A DNA stretch of 64,000 bases from Burkholderia contaminans (lineage in GTDB: Bacteria; Pseudomonadota; Gammaproteobacteria; Burkholderiales; Burkholderiaceae): positions 1-64,000 of the forward strand of contig NZ_CP090642.1 of assembly GCF_029633825.1 (NCBI RefSeq), in the 5' to 3' direction. The notes beneath the pieces are model-generated. The model searched no databases. It was not told the origin of the DNA and worked only from the letters and a program-made list of their open reading frames with translations. The position numbers and the translations under genes were made by a program. This document shows positions 28,046 through 36,630 of the stretch, in pieces. Positions within the stretch are counted from its first letter, which is position 1. Each line of letters begins with the position of its first letter.

Positions 28046-28062
28046 GGTAACCGTTTATGGGG
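28046..28062 (+). repeat. Isolated iteron copy outside the origin
   Basis: GGTAACCGTTTATGGGG matches the origin iteron consensus at 16 of 17 positions but lies about 12.4 kb from the array, 35 bp after the stop of the EamA gene. It is the only such copy I found outside the origin in this window. Confidence 0.8.
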
Positions 28063-28242
28063 CGTGCGTCGCATCGTGTGCGCATCTGCTTCCAGCGTCG
28101 CCTGAGCGCGACCGCAGCAGCGGTGCGAGCCTGGTCTTCGGTCTGGATCAACCGGATCAGCGAACCGGCCGGATCGATCAGTGCACCGACCGTGCCGTCC
28201 CAGGCTTCGCGAGTCGAATGGGCAGCCCGGTCACCGCGGTGG

Positions 28243-28842
28243 TTATCGTGCGTGAGGAAAGCAGAAGCCGAAATCCTCGCAGCCCGGGCACCCGGGGGCG
28301 GGGCTCGCCGGCACGTCAAGCGAGGCGGCCACTTCCTGTGCGAGGAATTTCTTCCAGCGCAGGTGAGCGACGTTGCGCGCGGCAAGCGCGGGGAAATAGC
28401 GATCGAGCATCGCGGATACCGCGTCACGCCCATCAAGCCCGAGATCGCGCCACAGATGATCGGGGCGCAGGCAGGCGTGCGCGATGATCGACGCGAGACA
28501 GGCTGCATCGTCGCGGTCGGCGGCGGGATTCGCGTCGTCCATCAGCCGCGTGTGCAGCGTTGTAACGAACGCCGCGTGAGTAGATGGCAGCACTGCCATC
28601 ACGGCCGTTGGCGCGAGCGCTGCGACATCGGCAGCAGGCAGGTGCGGAAACTGCCGCGTCAGCAGGCCGGCCAGCTGCGGATGAGACAGGCCGAGCAGCC
28701 CGAGCTCGTTGCGCTGCGCGCGTGCCGCAACGAGTGCGCCGAACAGGCGTGCGTCGGGTGTGTCGGCACTGGCCGCGGCGGACAGCAACGACTGCAGCGC
28801 CCGTTGCCGAGCGTGATCGAACGCGGTTGTCATCGCACGCAT
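28243..28842 (-). CDS. nifQ: NifQ family molybdenum-trafficking protein
   Basis: The 199-residue protein has the NifQ hallmarks: LFGALVAARAQRNELGLLGLS near the N-terminus, RPDHLWRDLGL, and a C-terminal Cys cluster GCPGCEDFGFC (CX2CX5C) expected to bind a Mo-Fe-S cluster. In diazotrophs NifQ delivers molybdenum for FeMo-cofactor synthesis. No nif genes are in the window and a third replicon of the cepacia complex is not expected to fix nitrogen, so the protein may serve general molybdenum handling. It lies 75 bp downstream of a Mop-domain gene on the same strand, supporting a molybdenum-related operon. The start could also be 9 bp inside. Confidence 0.85.
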   Translation of the reverse strand: MRAMTTAFDHARQRALQSLLSAAASADTPDARLFGALVAARAQRNELGLLGLSHPQLAGLLTRQFPHLPAADVAALAPTAVMAVLPSTHAAFVTTLHTRLMDDANPAADRDDAACLASIIAHACLRPDHLWRDLGLDGRDAVSAMLDRYFPALAARNVAHLRWKKFLAQEVAASLDVPASPAPGCPGCEDFGFCFPHAR

Positions 28843-28917
28843 CCGGCCGGCAGCCGCACGGCGCGATTCGGGTGAATGCGCGGTGCCAAACGGATCACTA
28901 TCGCGATCGTCACGCGT

Positions 28918-29343
28918 TCACTCGACGCCGACGATCACGCTCGATGCCTTGAAGATCGCGGACGCAGCCGTGCCGCTCGCGAGGCCGAGTCGATCGACGC
29001 TGTCGTTGGTGACGATCGCGACGATCTCGGCCCCGCCCGCGGCCTTGATCACGACTTCCGAATTGACCGCGCCTTTCGCGACCGACGAAACGGTGCCCGC
29101 GACGCAGTTGCGGGCCGACACCTTGCTGCTGTCGACGTCGACCATCACGATCACCGACGACGCCTTCACGAGCGCGAATGCCTTCGAGCCGGCCGCGAGG
29201 CCCAGCGAAGCCGCGCTGCCGTGGGTGATCACGGCGACGATGTCGAGGCCGCCCTGCGTGCGGAGCGTGATTTCGTCGTTGACGGCACCGGCCTTGACGG
29301 CGCTGACCTGGCCAGGGAAATGGTTGCGGGCGCTGGTTCGCAT
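28918..29343 (-). CDS. Molybdenum-binding Mop/TOBE-domain protein (molbindin)
   Basis: The 141-residue product consists of two tandem TOBE/Mop domains of about 68 residues each (SARNHFPGQVSAVKAGAVND; SARNCVAGTVSSVAKGAVNS), the form of di-domain molbindins that bind molybdate or tungstate in oligomers. The start at 29343 gives the SARN-type N-terminus; a longer frame upstream is not needed. It is transcribed towards nifQ and is probably cotranscribed with it, suggesting storage and delivery of molybdate. Confidence 0.88.
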   Translation of the reverse strand: MRTSARNHFPGQVSAVKAGAVNDEITLRTQGGLDIVAVITHGSAASLGLAAGSKAFALVKASSVIVMVDVDSSKVSARNCVAGTVSSVAKGAVNSEVVIKAAGGAEIVAIVTNDSVDRLGLASGTAASAIFKASSVIVGVE

Positions 29344-29531
29344 GATGGATCTCCGGGTGGATGCTGCTGGGAGTTCGGCGGCGAGAGATGAATGGAAATG
29401 CATCGGTCAGTGTAACGTCAACCAGGGTGTTCGTCGTCCTTCCGGCGCAATGGCGCGCATCAGGAAAGGCCGCCGCCACCGAGCGTTTCGCCAGGTGCAC
29501 GTGATGTCCTGAAGATGACTGCGCTGCCGTG

Positions 29532-31049
29532 TTATTTGCTGGTCGCGGGTGTCGCGGGTGTCGCGGGTGTCGCGGCGGCGCGTGTGGCGTCGCGGCGGGC
29601 GTCCGGTGCGGCCGTCGTACCGTCGGATTCCCACCCGCCGCCGAGCGCGAGGAAGAGTCGAACCTGGTCGGTCGCGACCTGGCCTTCGGCTGCCGCCACC
29701 TGCGCCTGCGCGCTCGTCAGCGTGCGCGTCGCATCGAGATCGGAGATGAACGACTCGCGGCCGGCCAGATAGAGGCGATGCGTTTCGTCGGCGGAATTGC
29801 GTGCCGATTCATACGCGGTGCGCAGCGCTTCCATGCGCTGCACGTCGGCTGCATAGGTCGCGAGGCTCGACTGTGTTTCGCGCAGCGCGTTCAGCACGAC
29901 GCCGTCGAAGTGCGCGAGCACGCCACCCGTCGCGGCTTCGGCCTCGCGCACGCGTGCACGCTGGCCGTTGACCGGGAACGACCAGCTGATCAGCGGGCCG
30001 ATCGACCAGCGATTCGTCGTGGACGAGAACAGATCCGCGGCGACACCGACCGAGCCGGCCGACGCGCCGATGCTGATCGACGGGTACAGCGCGGCGGTCG
30101 CCACGCCGATCCGCGCGGTCGCGGCCGCGAGTTGCCGCTCGGCCGCGCGCACGTCGGGGCGGCGGCGCAGCAGCGCGGCGCCGTCGCCGATCGGAATCGG
30201 CTGGCGCAGCTTCGGCAGGCGCTCGCATTCGGCGACGGCCTTCGGCAGGTCGGCGGGCGAGCGCGCGAGCAGCGCGGCGAGCTGGTATTGCGCGACTTTA
30301 CGGCGGCCTTCGAAGCGCGGGATATCGGCGGCGAGGGTGCGCACCTGCGTCACGCCGCGCGTCACGTCGGTCTGGTTGCCCCGCCCGGCATCGCGCAGCC
30401 GCTGCGACAGCGAGACGCGCTGCTTCTGCAGCGCGAGCGACTGCTTCGCGACGGCCAGCTCGTCGCCGGCCGAACACGATTCGACGTAGGCGCGCACGAC
30501 GTCGGCGACGACCGTGATGCGCGCCAGGTCGCCGGCTGCCTGGACGGACTCGCTGTCCGCGCGCGCGGCTTCGACGCCGCGCCGCAGCTTGCCGAACAGG
30601 TCGATTTCGTACGACACGTTGATGCCGACCGCGCCTTCGTTGACGACCGGCAGCTTGTTCTCGAGCAGGTATTGCTCGGCCGATTCCTGGGCGCGCTGCA
30701 CGCCGGCTTCCGCGCGGCCCGAGAAGCCGCCCTGCTGGCTTGCGACTTCCAGCGCCGCGCGCGAGCGCGCGAGGTTGGCCGCGGCGACGCGCAGGTCGGT
30801 GTTCGACTTCAGTGCGTCGCGCACGAGTGCGTCGAGCACGGGATCGTCGTAGAGCTGCCACCAGTTGCCGGGCACGGCGTCGCGCGACACGAGCGTGCCG
30901 TTCGCATCGTCGAGCGCATGGTTCGCGAGCGGCGCATTCACGTACGCCTGCTGCGGCAGCGTGTAATCGGGGCCGACGGACTTGCACGCGCCGAGTGCGA
31001 GCGCAAGCGGCGCGAGCGTCGCGGCGAGGCGCAGACCGTGGCGCTTCAT
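29532..31049 (-). CDS. Outer-membrane efflux lipoprotein of a MarR-controlled pump (NodT family)
   Basis: The 505-residue channel protein has a lipobox (LGAC, Cys22) and two outer-membrane-efflux repeats (NWWQLYDDPVLDALVRDAL; RRRPDVRAAERQLAAATARIG). It is the last gene of a five-gene operon; its start overlaps the hlyD stop by 4 bp (ATGA), a mark of translational coupling. The C-terminus ends with repeated Pro-Ala-Thr units (ATPATPATPATSK) encoded by a 9-bp DNA tandem repeat, which may vary in copy number between strains. With FUSC, DUF1656 and HlyD proteins it resembles the AaeAB or fusaric-acid efflux type rather than an RND pump. Confidence 0.92.
   Translation of the reverse strand: MKRHGLRLAATLAPLALALGACKSVGPDYTLPQQAYVNAPLANHALDDANGTLVSRDAVPGNWWQLYDDPVLDALVRDALKSNTDLRVAAANLARSRAALEVASQQGGFSGRAEAGVQRAQESAEQYLLENKLPVVNEGAVGINVSYEIDLFGKLRRGVEAARADSESVQAAGDLARITVVADVVRAYVESCSAGDELAVAKQSLALQKQRVSLSQRLRDAGRGNQTDVTRGVTQVRTLAADIPRFEGRRKVAQYQLAALLARSPADLPKAVAECERLPKLRQPIPIGDGAALLRRRPDVRAAERQLAAATARIGVATAALYPSISIGASAGSVGVAADLFSSTTNRWSIGPLISWSFPVNGQRARVREAEAATGGVLAHFDGVVLNALRETQSSLATYAADVQRMEALRTAYESARNSADETHRLYLAGRESFISDLDATRTLTSAQAQVAAAEGQVATDQVRLFLALGGGWESDGTTAAPDARRDATRAAATPATPATPATSK
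29542..29575 (+). repeat. 9-bp tandem repeat inside the efflux channel gene
   Basis: GTCGCGGGT is repeated three full times plus 7 bases. It encodes the Pro-Ala-Thr units at the C-terminus of the outer-membrane protein on the opposite strand. The unit length keeps the frame, so copy-number change would only alter tail length. Confidence 0.85.
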
Positions 31050-32041
31050 TGCGATGCTCCTGCTGCGCCGGCGGCCGTGCCGGAAGCCGTCGATACCGAT
31101 GTGACGGCCGATGCCGAGCTGGTGGTTGCCGCCGACGCGCCGGCCGCCGGTTTCGCGTTGTCTTTGCGGCGCGTATCGGCTTCGCGCATCGAGACGGTCG
31201 CGGTACGGCCCGCGATCATCCGGAAATCGTCGGGTACTTCGTCGAGCACGACGCGCACCGGCACGCGCTGCGCGAGCCGCACCCAGCTGAAAGCCGGGTT
31301 CACGTTCGGCAGCAGGTTCGCGCCCTGCGTGCGGTCGCGATCCTCGATCGCGGCGACGATGCTCTGTACGTGGCCGCGCAGCGCACGCGGCTCACCCATC
31401 ACGATGATGTCGACCGGCTGGCCGATGTGGATGCCGCGCAGCTTGGTTTCCTCGAAGTAGCCGTCGACGCGGAACGAATTGCGGTCGACGACCGACAGCA
31501 CCGCGCGGCCGGCCGGCACGTATTCGCCGACACGCGGCGCGCGGTCGTTCAGGTAGCCGTCTACGGGACTGACGATCGTCGTGCGCTGCAGGTTCAGCTT
31601 CGCGGTGTCGAGCGACACCTGCGCATCGGCGACGGCGGCTTCGCCCTGTTCGACGCGCGTGCGGCTTTCCTCGACCTGTTCGCTCGCGACCAGGTTGCCG
31701 AGCTGCAGGTTGCGGGCGTACTCGCGCTTCGCCTGGGCGAGCGTCGCGCGGCGCTGCGCGAGCGTGGCTTCGGCAAACCGTTCCGCGAGCGTGTAGCGGG
31801 CCTGGTCGATCACGAACAGCACCTGGCCGCGCTTGACCTCCTGGTTGTCGGCGACCTGCACGGACGTGATGAGGCCCGCCACGTCCGGCGCGACCTGGAT
31901 CACGTCGGCGCGCACGTGACCGTCGCGGGTCCACGGCGAGAACATGTAGTAGTTGACGATGCGCCACAGCACGATGGCAGCCACGACGACGACGATCAGG
32001 GTGAGCAGGATCTGCCCTGCCGAGAGCCAGGTTTTTTTCAC
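31046..32041 (-). CDS. HlyD/EmrA-type membrane fusion protein (AaeA-like)
   Basis: The 331-residue periplasmic adaptor has one N-terminal membrane helix (ILLTLIVVVVAAIVLWRIV), then a lipoyl/barrel-sandwich region (SPWTRDGHVRADVIQVAPDVAG; TTIVSPVDGYLNDRAPRVGEYV in parts) and a beta-barrel domain. This is the AaeA/EmrA pattern rather than a lipoprotein adaptor of RND pumps. The C-terminal tail is Ala/Ser-rich. It begins 1 bp after the DUF1656 gene and overlaps the channel gene by 4 bp, so it is within one tight operon. Confidence 0.92.
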   Translation of the reverse strand: MKKTWLSAGQILLTLIVVVVAAIVLWRIVNYYMFSPWTRDGHVRADVIQVAPDVAGLITSVQVADNQEVKRGQVLFVIDQARYTLAERFAEATLAQRRATLAQAKREYARNLQLGNLVASEQVEESRTRVEQGEAAVADAQVSLDTAKLNLQRTTIVSPVDGYLNDRAPRVGEYVPAGRAVLSVVDRNSFRVDGYFEETKLRGIHIGQPVDIIVMGEPRALRGHVQSIVAAIEDRDRTQGANLLPNVNPAFSWVRLAQRVPVRVVLDEVPDDFRMIAGRTATVSMREADTRRKDNAKPAAGASAATTSSASAVTSVSTASGTAAGAAGASQ

Positions 32042-32042
32042 G

Positions 32043-32255
32043 TTAGGTAGCCACGAGATGGTGGGAAACGATGACGACGGCGGCCAACACGAATACGTAG
32101 ATGCCGAGGTCGAAGATCGAACGGTGCCAGACGAGGCGGTAGAAGCCGACGCGCTCGAGCACGGCGCGCACGACGATGTTGATCAGGTAGGCGATCAGCA
32201 TCAGCACGAGCGGGGCCGGCACGAATACGCCGAAGATGTCGATTTCGCCGATCAT
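32043..32255 (-). CDS. DUF1656 small membrane protein (AaeX-like)
   Basis: The 70-residue product begins MIGEIDIFGVFVPAPLVLML and has two predicted membrane helices, the pattern of DUF1656/AaeX proteins that accompany FUSC-type aromatic acid efflux genes. The start at 32255 gives the family N-terminus; an open frame further upstream is read-through of the FUSC gene in another frame. It lies 34 bp after the FUSC gene and 1 bp before the hlyD gene. Its precise role is not known. Confidence 0.9.
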   Translation of the reverse strand: MIGEIDIFGVFVPAPLVLMLIAYLINIVVRAVLERVGFYRLVWHRSIFDLGIYVFVLAAVVIVSHHLVAT

Positions 32256-32289
32256 GGTTGCGGTCGGAAGGACGGATGGGAAAGCGGGA

Positions 32290-34422
32290 TCATGCGCGTG
32301 CTCCGTCCGGCGCCCGCGGCGGTTGCCCGGCCGCGGCCGGATACAGCGACAGGCGCAGGCCGACGAGCGCGTGCAGCGTGTCGCGCAGCCGGCGATGCGT
32401 GGCGGGCGTGGCCGGCGCGGCGGGCTCCCCGCCGTTTTCCGCCGGTGCGGCACCCGGCAGGTTGCGGCCCGCGACTCGGCGCAGCGCGTCGTCGATCGTC
32501 GCGAGCAGCGCGGGCGGCGCCGGCTGGCGCGCGTTCGCGGCGACGCAGCGTTCGTAGTGGTCGGTGACGCCGGCCAGCACGCGATCGATCGCATCGGGCA
32601 CGTCGCCGGACAGCCGGCGGCGCGAGCGGCGCAGGTCGAGCGCATTGAGCGCGATGCGCAGGTCGCGGAAGCTCTCGATCGACGGGTGGCGATGATCGTC
32701 GGACGCGCCGAGGCGCGGCAGCAGGTGCGTGACGCGGTCGAGCATCCGCGATGCGTGGTTGCGCTGGTCGTCGAGCGGTTGCGTCGACGCGGAGCGAGCG
32801 ACGTCTTCCCAGCCCGAGCGCAGCAGGCGCCGCACCGCGAGTTCCGCACCGAACGGCCGTGTCGCGCGCGTCCATACATACGCGAACAGCAACCCGGCGA
32901 CGCCCGCGAGGTTGCTGTTCAGGAACACGAAGAAGTCGGCGTCGTACGCACCCTGGATGCTGATGAAGGTGGCCGTGTTCACGGCGACGAGCATCGTCAC
33001 CATGTTGAACTGCGGGCGTGGCAGCAGCGTGCCGATCAGGATGAACGGGCCCGCGAACATCACGACGAGCATCGCGAAATCGTGCACGTGCGGCAGCACG
33101 ACGAACAGGTACAGGCCCGCGAACACGACGCTCGCGGTCGTCGCGAGGAAGAACTTGAACACCAGCGGCGCCGGCTCGTCGAGCGCGGCGAAGAAGCTGC
33201 ACGACACGGCCACGAGCGTGACGGCCGCGGCGCCGTCGTGCCAGCCGGACGCGATCCACAGCCAGCTCGCGAACACGATCGCGGCGGCGACGGTCAGCGT
33301 CGAGAACAGCATCATCCCGCGATCGAAGAAGCGTTCGGTGCCACCGAGCCGCCAGTGCCGATAGCGCGGCTGCCAGACGCCCGCTTCGTTGCCGATCAAC
33401 GCGCGCAGCGAGCGGCAGTCCTGCCAGATGTCGATGACCTGGCGCAGCCGCCACAGCGCGTTCGACAGCAGCGCGCCGTCCCAGCTCGCGAGCGCCTCGT
33501 CGGCCGGCTGCAGCGCGGCGATGCGTTCGCGCAGGCGGTCCGCGACCGGGTCGTCGGCCATGTCGCCATCGGCGCCGGCACGCACGGCCGGCAGCGGCGC
33601 GTCGAACCACTTCGCGGCGTCGGCAAGCAACGCGTCGAGCCCGGGCGGCCGGATGTGCAGGTCGCGCATCAGCGCGATCAACGGATCGGCGAGCGACGAC
33701 ATCAGCGGCAGGAACAGCTGCATCCGGCCCGCGAGCGCCTGCGCGCGCGCGAGGATGCGCGGGTGCGCATGGTCGTAGCTCAGCTGGCTCAGCAGGAATT
33801 CGAGGCCCGTGATGGTCGCCGCGAGGCGTTGCCGGCACGCGGACAGCGCCTTGCCTGCGATGTGCCCGGACAGCGTCTCGCGGCCGTAGAACGCGGCGTC
33901 CTTGAACCACGCGTCGGTGCGCTCGATCAGCGTCGGCGCGAGCCGGTTCGGGAAGATCGCGCTGCCCACCACGCTCGCGCACACGATGCCGAGCACGATC
34001 TCCTCGGTGCGCGCGATCGCGACGTCGAACACGGTGGACGGATCGGTGACGGTCGGCAGTGCGATCAGCGGCATCGTATAGCCGGCGAGCATGAACACGT
34101 AGCTGCGCGCGGTGCGGTCGGAGATCGCGAGGTAGAGCAGCGTGCCGCACCAGGTGGCGACGATGATCGCGAACAGCAGCGGCGTCTCGACGAACGGCGG
34201 CACGAAGAAGATCGCGGCGGCCGCGCCGAGCGCGGTGCCGAGCGCGCGATACAGCGCCTTCGAGCGCGTCGCGCCGACGAACGGGTTCGACACGATGTAG
34301 ACGCTTGCCATTGCCCAGTACGGGCGCGGCAACTGGAAATACAGGCCGAGATACAGCGCCAGCATCGACGCGGCGAACGTCTTGCCCGAGAAGAGCCAGT
34401 CGCGAAGGCTCGGATAGGTCAT
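32290..34422 (-). CDS. FUSC-family inner-membrane efflux component (AaeB-like)
   Basis: The 710-residue protein has two sets of about five to six membrane helices separated by a large cytoplasmic domain, as in AaeB and fusaric acid resistance (FUSC) proteins. Characteristic parts include FAASMLALYLGLYFQLPRPYW with VSNPF at the N-terminus, and the second membrane half with FNMVTMLVAVNTATFISIQG. The start at 34422 overlaps the marR stop by 4 bp (ATGA) and gives the canonical N-terminus. Family members export aromatic carboxylic acids such as p-hydroxybenzoate or fusaric acid; the actual substrate here is inferred only at that level. Confidence 0.92.
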   Translation of the reverse strand: MTYPSLRDWLFSGKTFAASMLALYLGLYFQLPRPYWAMASVYIVSNPFVGATRSKALYRALGTALGAAAAIFFVPPFVETPLLFAIIVATWCGTLLYLAISDRTARSYVFMLAGYTMPLIALPTVTDPSTVFDVAIARTEEIVLGIVCASVVGSAIFPNRLAPTLIERTDAWFKDAAFYGRETLSGHIAGKALSACRQRLAATITGLEFLLSQLSYDHAHPRILARAQALAGRMQLFLPLMSSLADPLIALMRDLHIRPPGLDALLADAAKWFDAPLPAVRAGADGDMADDPVADRLRERIAALQPADEALASWDGALLSNALWRLRQVIDIWQDCRSLRALIGNEAGVWQPRYRHWRLGGTERFFDRGMMLFSTLTVAAAIVFASWLWIASGWHDGAAAVTLVAVSCSFFAALDEPAPLVFKFFLATTASVVFAGLYLFVVLPHVHDFAMLVVMFAGPFILIGTLLPRPQFNMVTMLVAVNTATFISIQGAYDADFFVFLNSNLAGVAGLLFAYVWTRATRPFGAELAVRRLLRSGWEDVARSASTQPLDDQRNHASRMLDRVTHLLPRLGASDDHRHPSIESFRDLRIALNALDLRRSRRRLSGDVPDAIDRVLAGVTDHYERCVAANARQPAPPALLATIDDALRRVAGRNLPGAAPAENGGEPAAPATPATHRRLRDTLHALVGLRLSLYPAAAGQPPRAPDGARA

Positions 34423-34898
34423 GACGTGGCGTCGCCGGTGTGGGAGGCGCGCGCGGCGGGCGTATGCGACTCGAAGGCATTGAATGCGTCGAGCACGCGC
34501 AGCGTCGCTTCGAGATCGGCGCGCGTGACGCCCTTGAGCACCTGCGCGCGCAGCACGCGCAGGTCTTCCTCCATCTTCGCGGTGACCGCGCGGCCGGTGG
34601 CCGTCAGCGAAATCGTTTTCGCGCGGCGGTCGTGCGGATCCTCGTCGCGGCGCGCGAGGCCGGCCGCGCACAACTGGTCGAGCAGGCGCACGAGCGATGG
34701 CCCTTCGATGCCGACGTATTCGGCGAGCGTGCCCTGGCGCACGCCTTCGCCGAGGCGCCCGGTGATCAGCAGCGGTGTCGCGCAGGCCTCGGACACGTTG
34801 TACGCGGTCAGCACGCCGTCACTCGTGCGGCGCCACTTGCGCGCGGACAGCACCAGCAGGCTGCTGACGGCGAGGCGGAGGTCGTGCAGATTGGTCAT
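34419..34898 (-). CDS. MarR-family transcriptional regulator
   Basis: The 159-residue protein has the MarR winged helix (GEGVRQGTLAEYVGIEGPSL; LARRDEDPHDRRAKTISLTATG). It is the first gene of the efflux operon; its stop overlaps the start of the FUSC gene, so it is cotranscribed. A perfect 16-bp dyad 27 bp upstream of its start is a probable operator for autorepression, relieved by an aromatic ligand as in many MarR members. Confidence 0.92.
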   Translation of the reverse strand: MTNLHDLRLAVSSLLVLSARKWRRTSDGVLTAYNVSEACATPLLITGRLGEGVRQGTLAEYVGIEGPSLVRLLDQLCAAGLARRDEDPHDRRAKTISLTATGRAVTAKMEEDLRVLRAQVLKGVTRADLEATLRVLDAFNAFESHTPAARASHTGDATS

Positions 34899-34925
34899 GG
34901 GCGAGATGATAGGGGCAAATTAATT

Positions 34926-34941
34926 CGATAGCAAACTATCG
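34926..34941. promoter_or_regulatory. MarR operator of the FUSC efflux operon
   Basis: CGATAG-CAAA-CTATCG is a perfect inverted repeat, 27 bp upstream of the marR start codon, in an AT-rich promoter-like stretch. It is the only strong dyad in this upstream region. Confidence 0.7.
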
Positions 34942-35210
34942 TTTTTGTCACCCGGATGACACGCTGCACGCGGTTCGGCCCGCCCGTTTGAAGCAATTTA
35001 GGCGGCGTGCCGGCGATGGTCAAGCCGTAAGGTTTTGCCGGCACAGGAGGTGCGATCCGCGGCCGCGATCGAATGGTCAGACGAAAGAGGTTCGGCAGGC
35101 CGCTCGGCAGGTCAGGCAGGTTCGAAGCCGGGGTTCGGGAAATCCGGCTTCGCGAAACGGCGTGCGGCGTGCATATTGAGGCCGTTGCAAGCCTCCCGGA
35201 GATTCCGCAC

Positions 35211-36071
35211 GTGACCACTTCATCCCCGCAGCCTCCCGTCCCGACGTCGCTCGATGCGTGGCTCGGCAAGACCGAAACGCTCGGCGACGACATCACCGCG
35301 TTCCCGCTGAACGCGCTGGCCGCCACGCTCGACCGCCCGTCGCCCGGCGACGTCGTGCCGCCGATGTGGCACTGGCTCTATTTCCTGCCCGTCGCGCCGC
35401 TGGCCGAAGTCGGCCCCGATGGCCACCCGAAGCGCGGCGGCTTCCTGCCGCCCGTGCCGCTGCCGCGCCGCATGTGGGCCGGCGGCCGCCTGACGTTCCA
35501 TGCGCCGCTGCGCACGGGCCAGCGCGCGACGCGCGAATCGACGATCGAGAACATCGAGGACAAGACGGGCCGCAGCGGCCGGCTCGTATTCGTGACGGTG
35601 CAGCACCGGATCGAGTGCGACGGCGCGTTGTGCGTCGAGGAAGAGCACGACATCGTCTATCGCGATGCGCCGCAGCCTGGCTCGCCGGCGCCGAAGCCGG
35701 TCGCGGCGCCGGAAGGCGAGACGTGGTCGCGCTCGGTCGCGGCCGACGCCGTGATGCTGTTCCGCTATTCGGCGCTGACCTTCAACGGTCATCGCATCCA
35801 CTACGACCGCAGCTACGTGACGCAGGAGGAGGGCTATCCGGGTCTCGTCGTGCACGGCCCGCTGATCGCGACGCTGCTCGTCGATCTCGTGCACCGCGAA
35901 CGGCCCGACGCGACGCTCGCGAGCTTCGCGTTCCGCGCGGTGCGCCCGACGTTCGACGGGGAGCCGTTCACGCTGTGCGGCAAGCCGTCGGATGATGGCC
36001 AGACGATCGAGCTGTGGGCGAAGGATCGCGACGGCTGGCTGACGATGCAGGCCACCGCGACGCTTGCGTGA
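35211..36071 (+). CDS. FAS1-like / MaoC-type acyl-CoA dehydratase (mesaconyl- or methylfumaryl-CoA hydratase-like)
   Basis: The 286-residue product matches the two-hotdog dehydratases related to HTD2 and mesaconyl-C4-CoA hydratase: an N-terminal FAS1-like dehydratase domain (PPMWHWLYFLP; GGFLPPVPLPRRMWAGGRLTF) and a C-terminal MaoC-like part with the catalytic Asn-x-His region (LTFNGHRIHYDRSYV) and GLVVHGPLIATLL. A GTG start at 35211 is chosen because GGAG lies at good spacing upstream and it gives family length; frames starting earlier add unrelated sequence. It stands alone between the efflux operon and a DUF1330 gene, so its pathway is unknown. Confidence 0.82.
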   Translation: MTTSSPQPPVPTSLDAWLGKTETLGDDITAFPLNALAATLDRPSPGDVVPPMWHWLYFLPVAPLAEVGPDGHPKRGGFLPPVPLPRRMWAGGRLTFHAPLRTGQRATRESTIENIEDKTGRSGRLVFVTVQHRIECDGALCVEEEHDIVYRDAPQPGSPAPKPVAAPEGETWSRSVAADAVMLFRYSALTFNGHRIHYDRSYVTQEEGYPGLVVHGPLIATLLVDLVHRERPDATLASFAFRAVRPTFDGEPFTLCGKPSDDGQTIELWAKDRDGWLTMQATATLA

Positions 36072-36281
36072 CGGGCTCCGTGCCGGTCATCCGCGCGCGG
36101 CAGGATCCGTCGCGGGTGACCGTTGTCGCACGCGGCGAGCCGGCCGGACGCGCACTCTGCCAGCCCCGACGTTCGTCGCCAAACCCCTGTAAGCTGCTGG
36201 CAGGTCGCGTGCCGTTCGCCGGACCCGGCGATGCGCGGCCGGCCCGTCCCCCTTCCACGCAGCGCATCAGGAGCACGCATC

Positions 36282-36569
36282 TTGGCCACCTACATCGTGT
36301 TTACACGTGAAAGCATGCAGGACCAGCAGGAATTCGACCTCTACCAGAGCAAGGTCGGCGCAACGCTCGCTGGGCATCCGGTGAAAGTGCTCGCAGCCTA
36401 TGGGCCGCAGGAAACGCTCGAAGGCGAAGGCCCGGAAGGCGTCGTGATCGTCGAATTCCCGTCGAAGGAAGCCGCGCACGCGTGGTATCACGGCCCCGAA
36501 TACCAGGCCGTCGCCCAGCACCGCTTCAAGGGCGCGCGCTATCGCGCCGTGCTGGTCGAAGGCGTCTGA
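36282..36569 (+). CDS. DUF1330 family protein, TTG start
   Basis: The 95-residue protein has the ferredoxin-like alpha/beta-barrel pattern of DUF1330 (ATYIVFTRESMQDQQEFDLY; VVIVEFPSKEAAHAWYHGPEY; RYRAVLVEG). A TTG start at 36282 fits, because AGGAG is placed 8 bp upstream and the family normally begins at this point (M-A-x-Y-I/V-I/V). No in-frame ATG gives a full-length protein. Function is unknown; related proteins are small stress or catabolism-associated dimers. Confidence 0.82.
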   Translation: MATYIVFTRESMQDQQEFDLYQSKVGATLAGHPVKVLAAYGPQETLEGEGPEGVVIVEFPSKEAAHAWYHGPEYQAVAQHRFKGARYRAVLVEGV

Positions 36570-36630
36570 ACGACGTGCATCAGGTGTGTCCGGCGGCGCG
36601 CCGCGACGCCGGACGCCCGGCCTTCGATCT

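Noticed and set aside
32236..34923. 895-residue plus-strand frame opposite FUSC and marR
   Set aside because: It is antisense to a well-supported operon, of low complexity, with no ribosome binding site.
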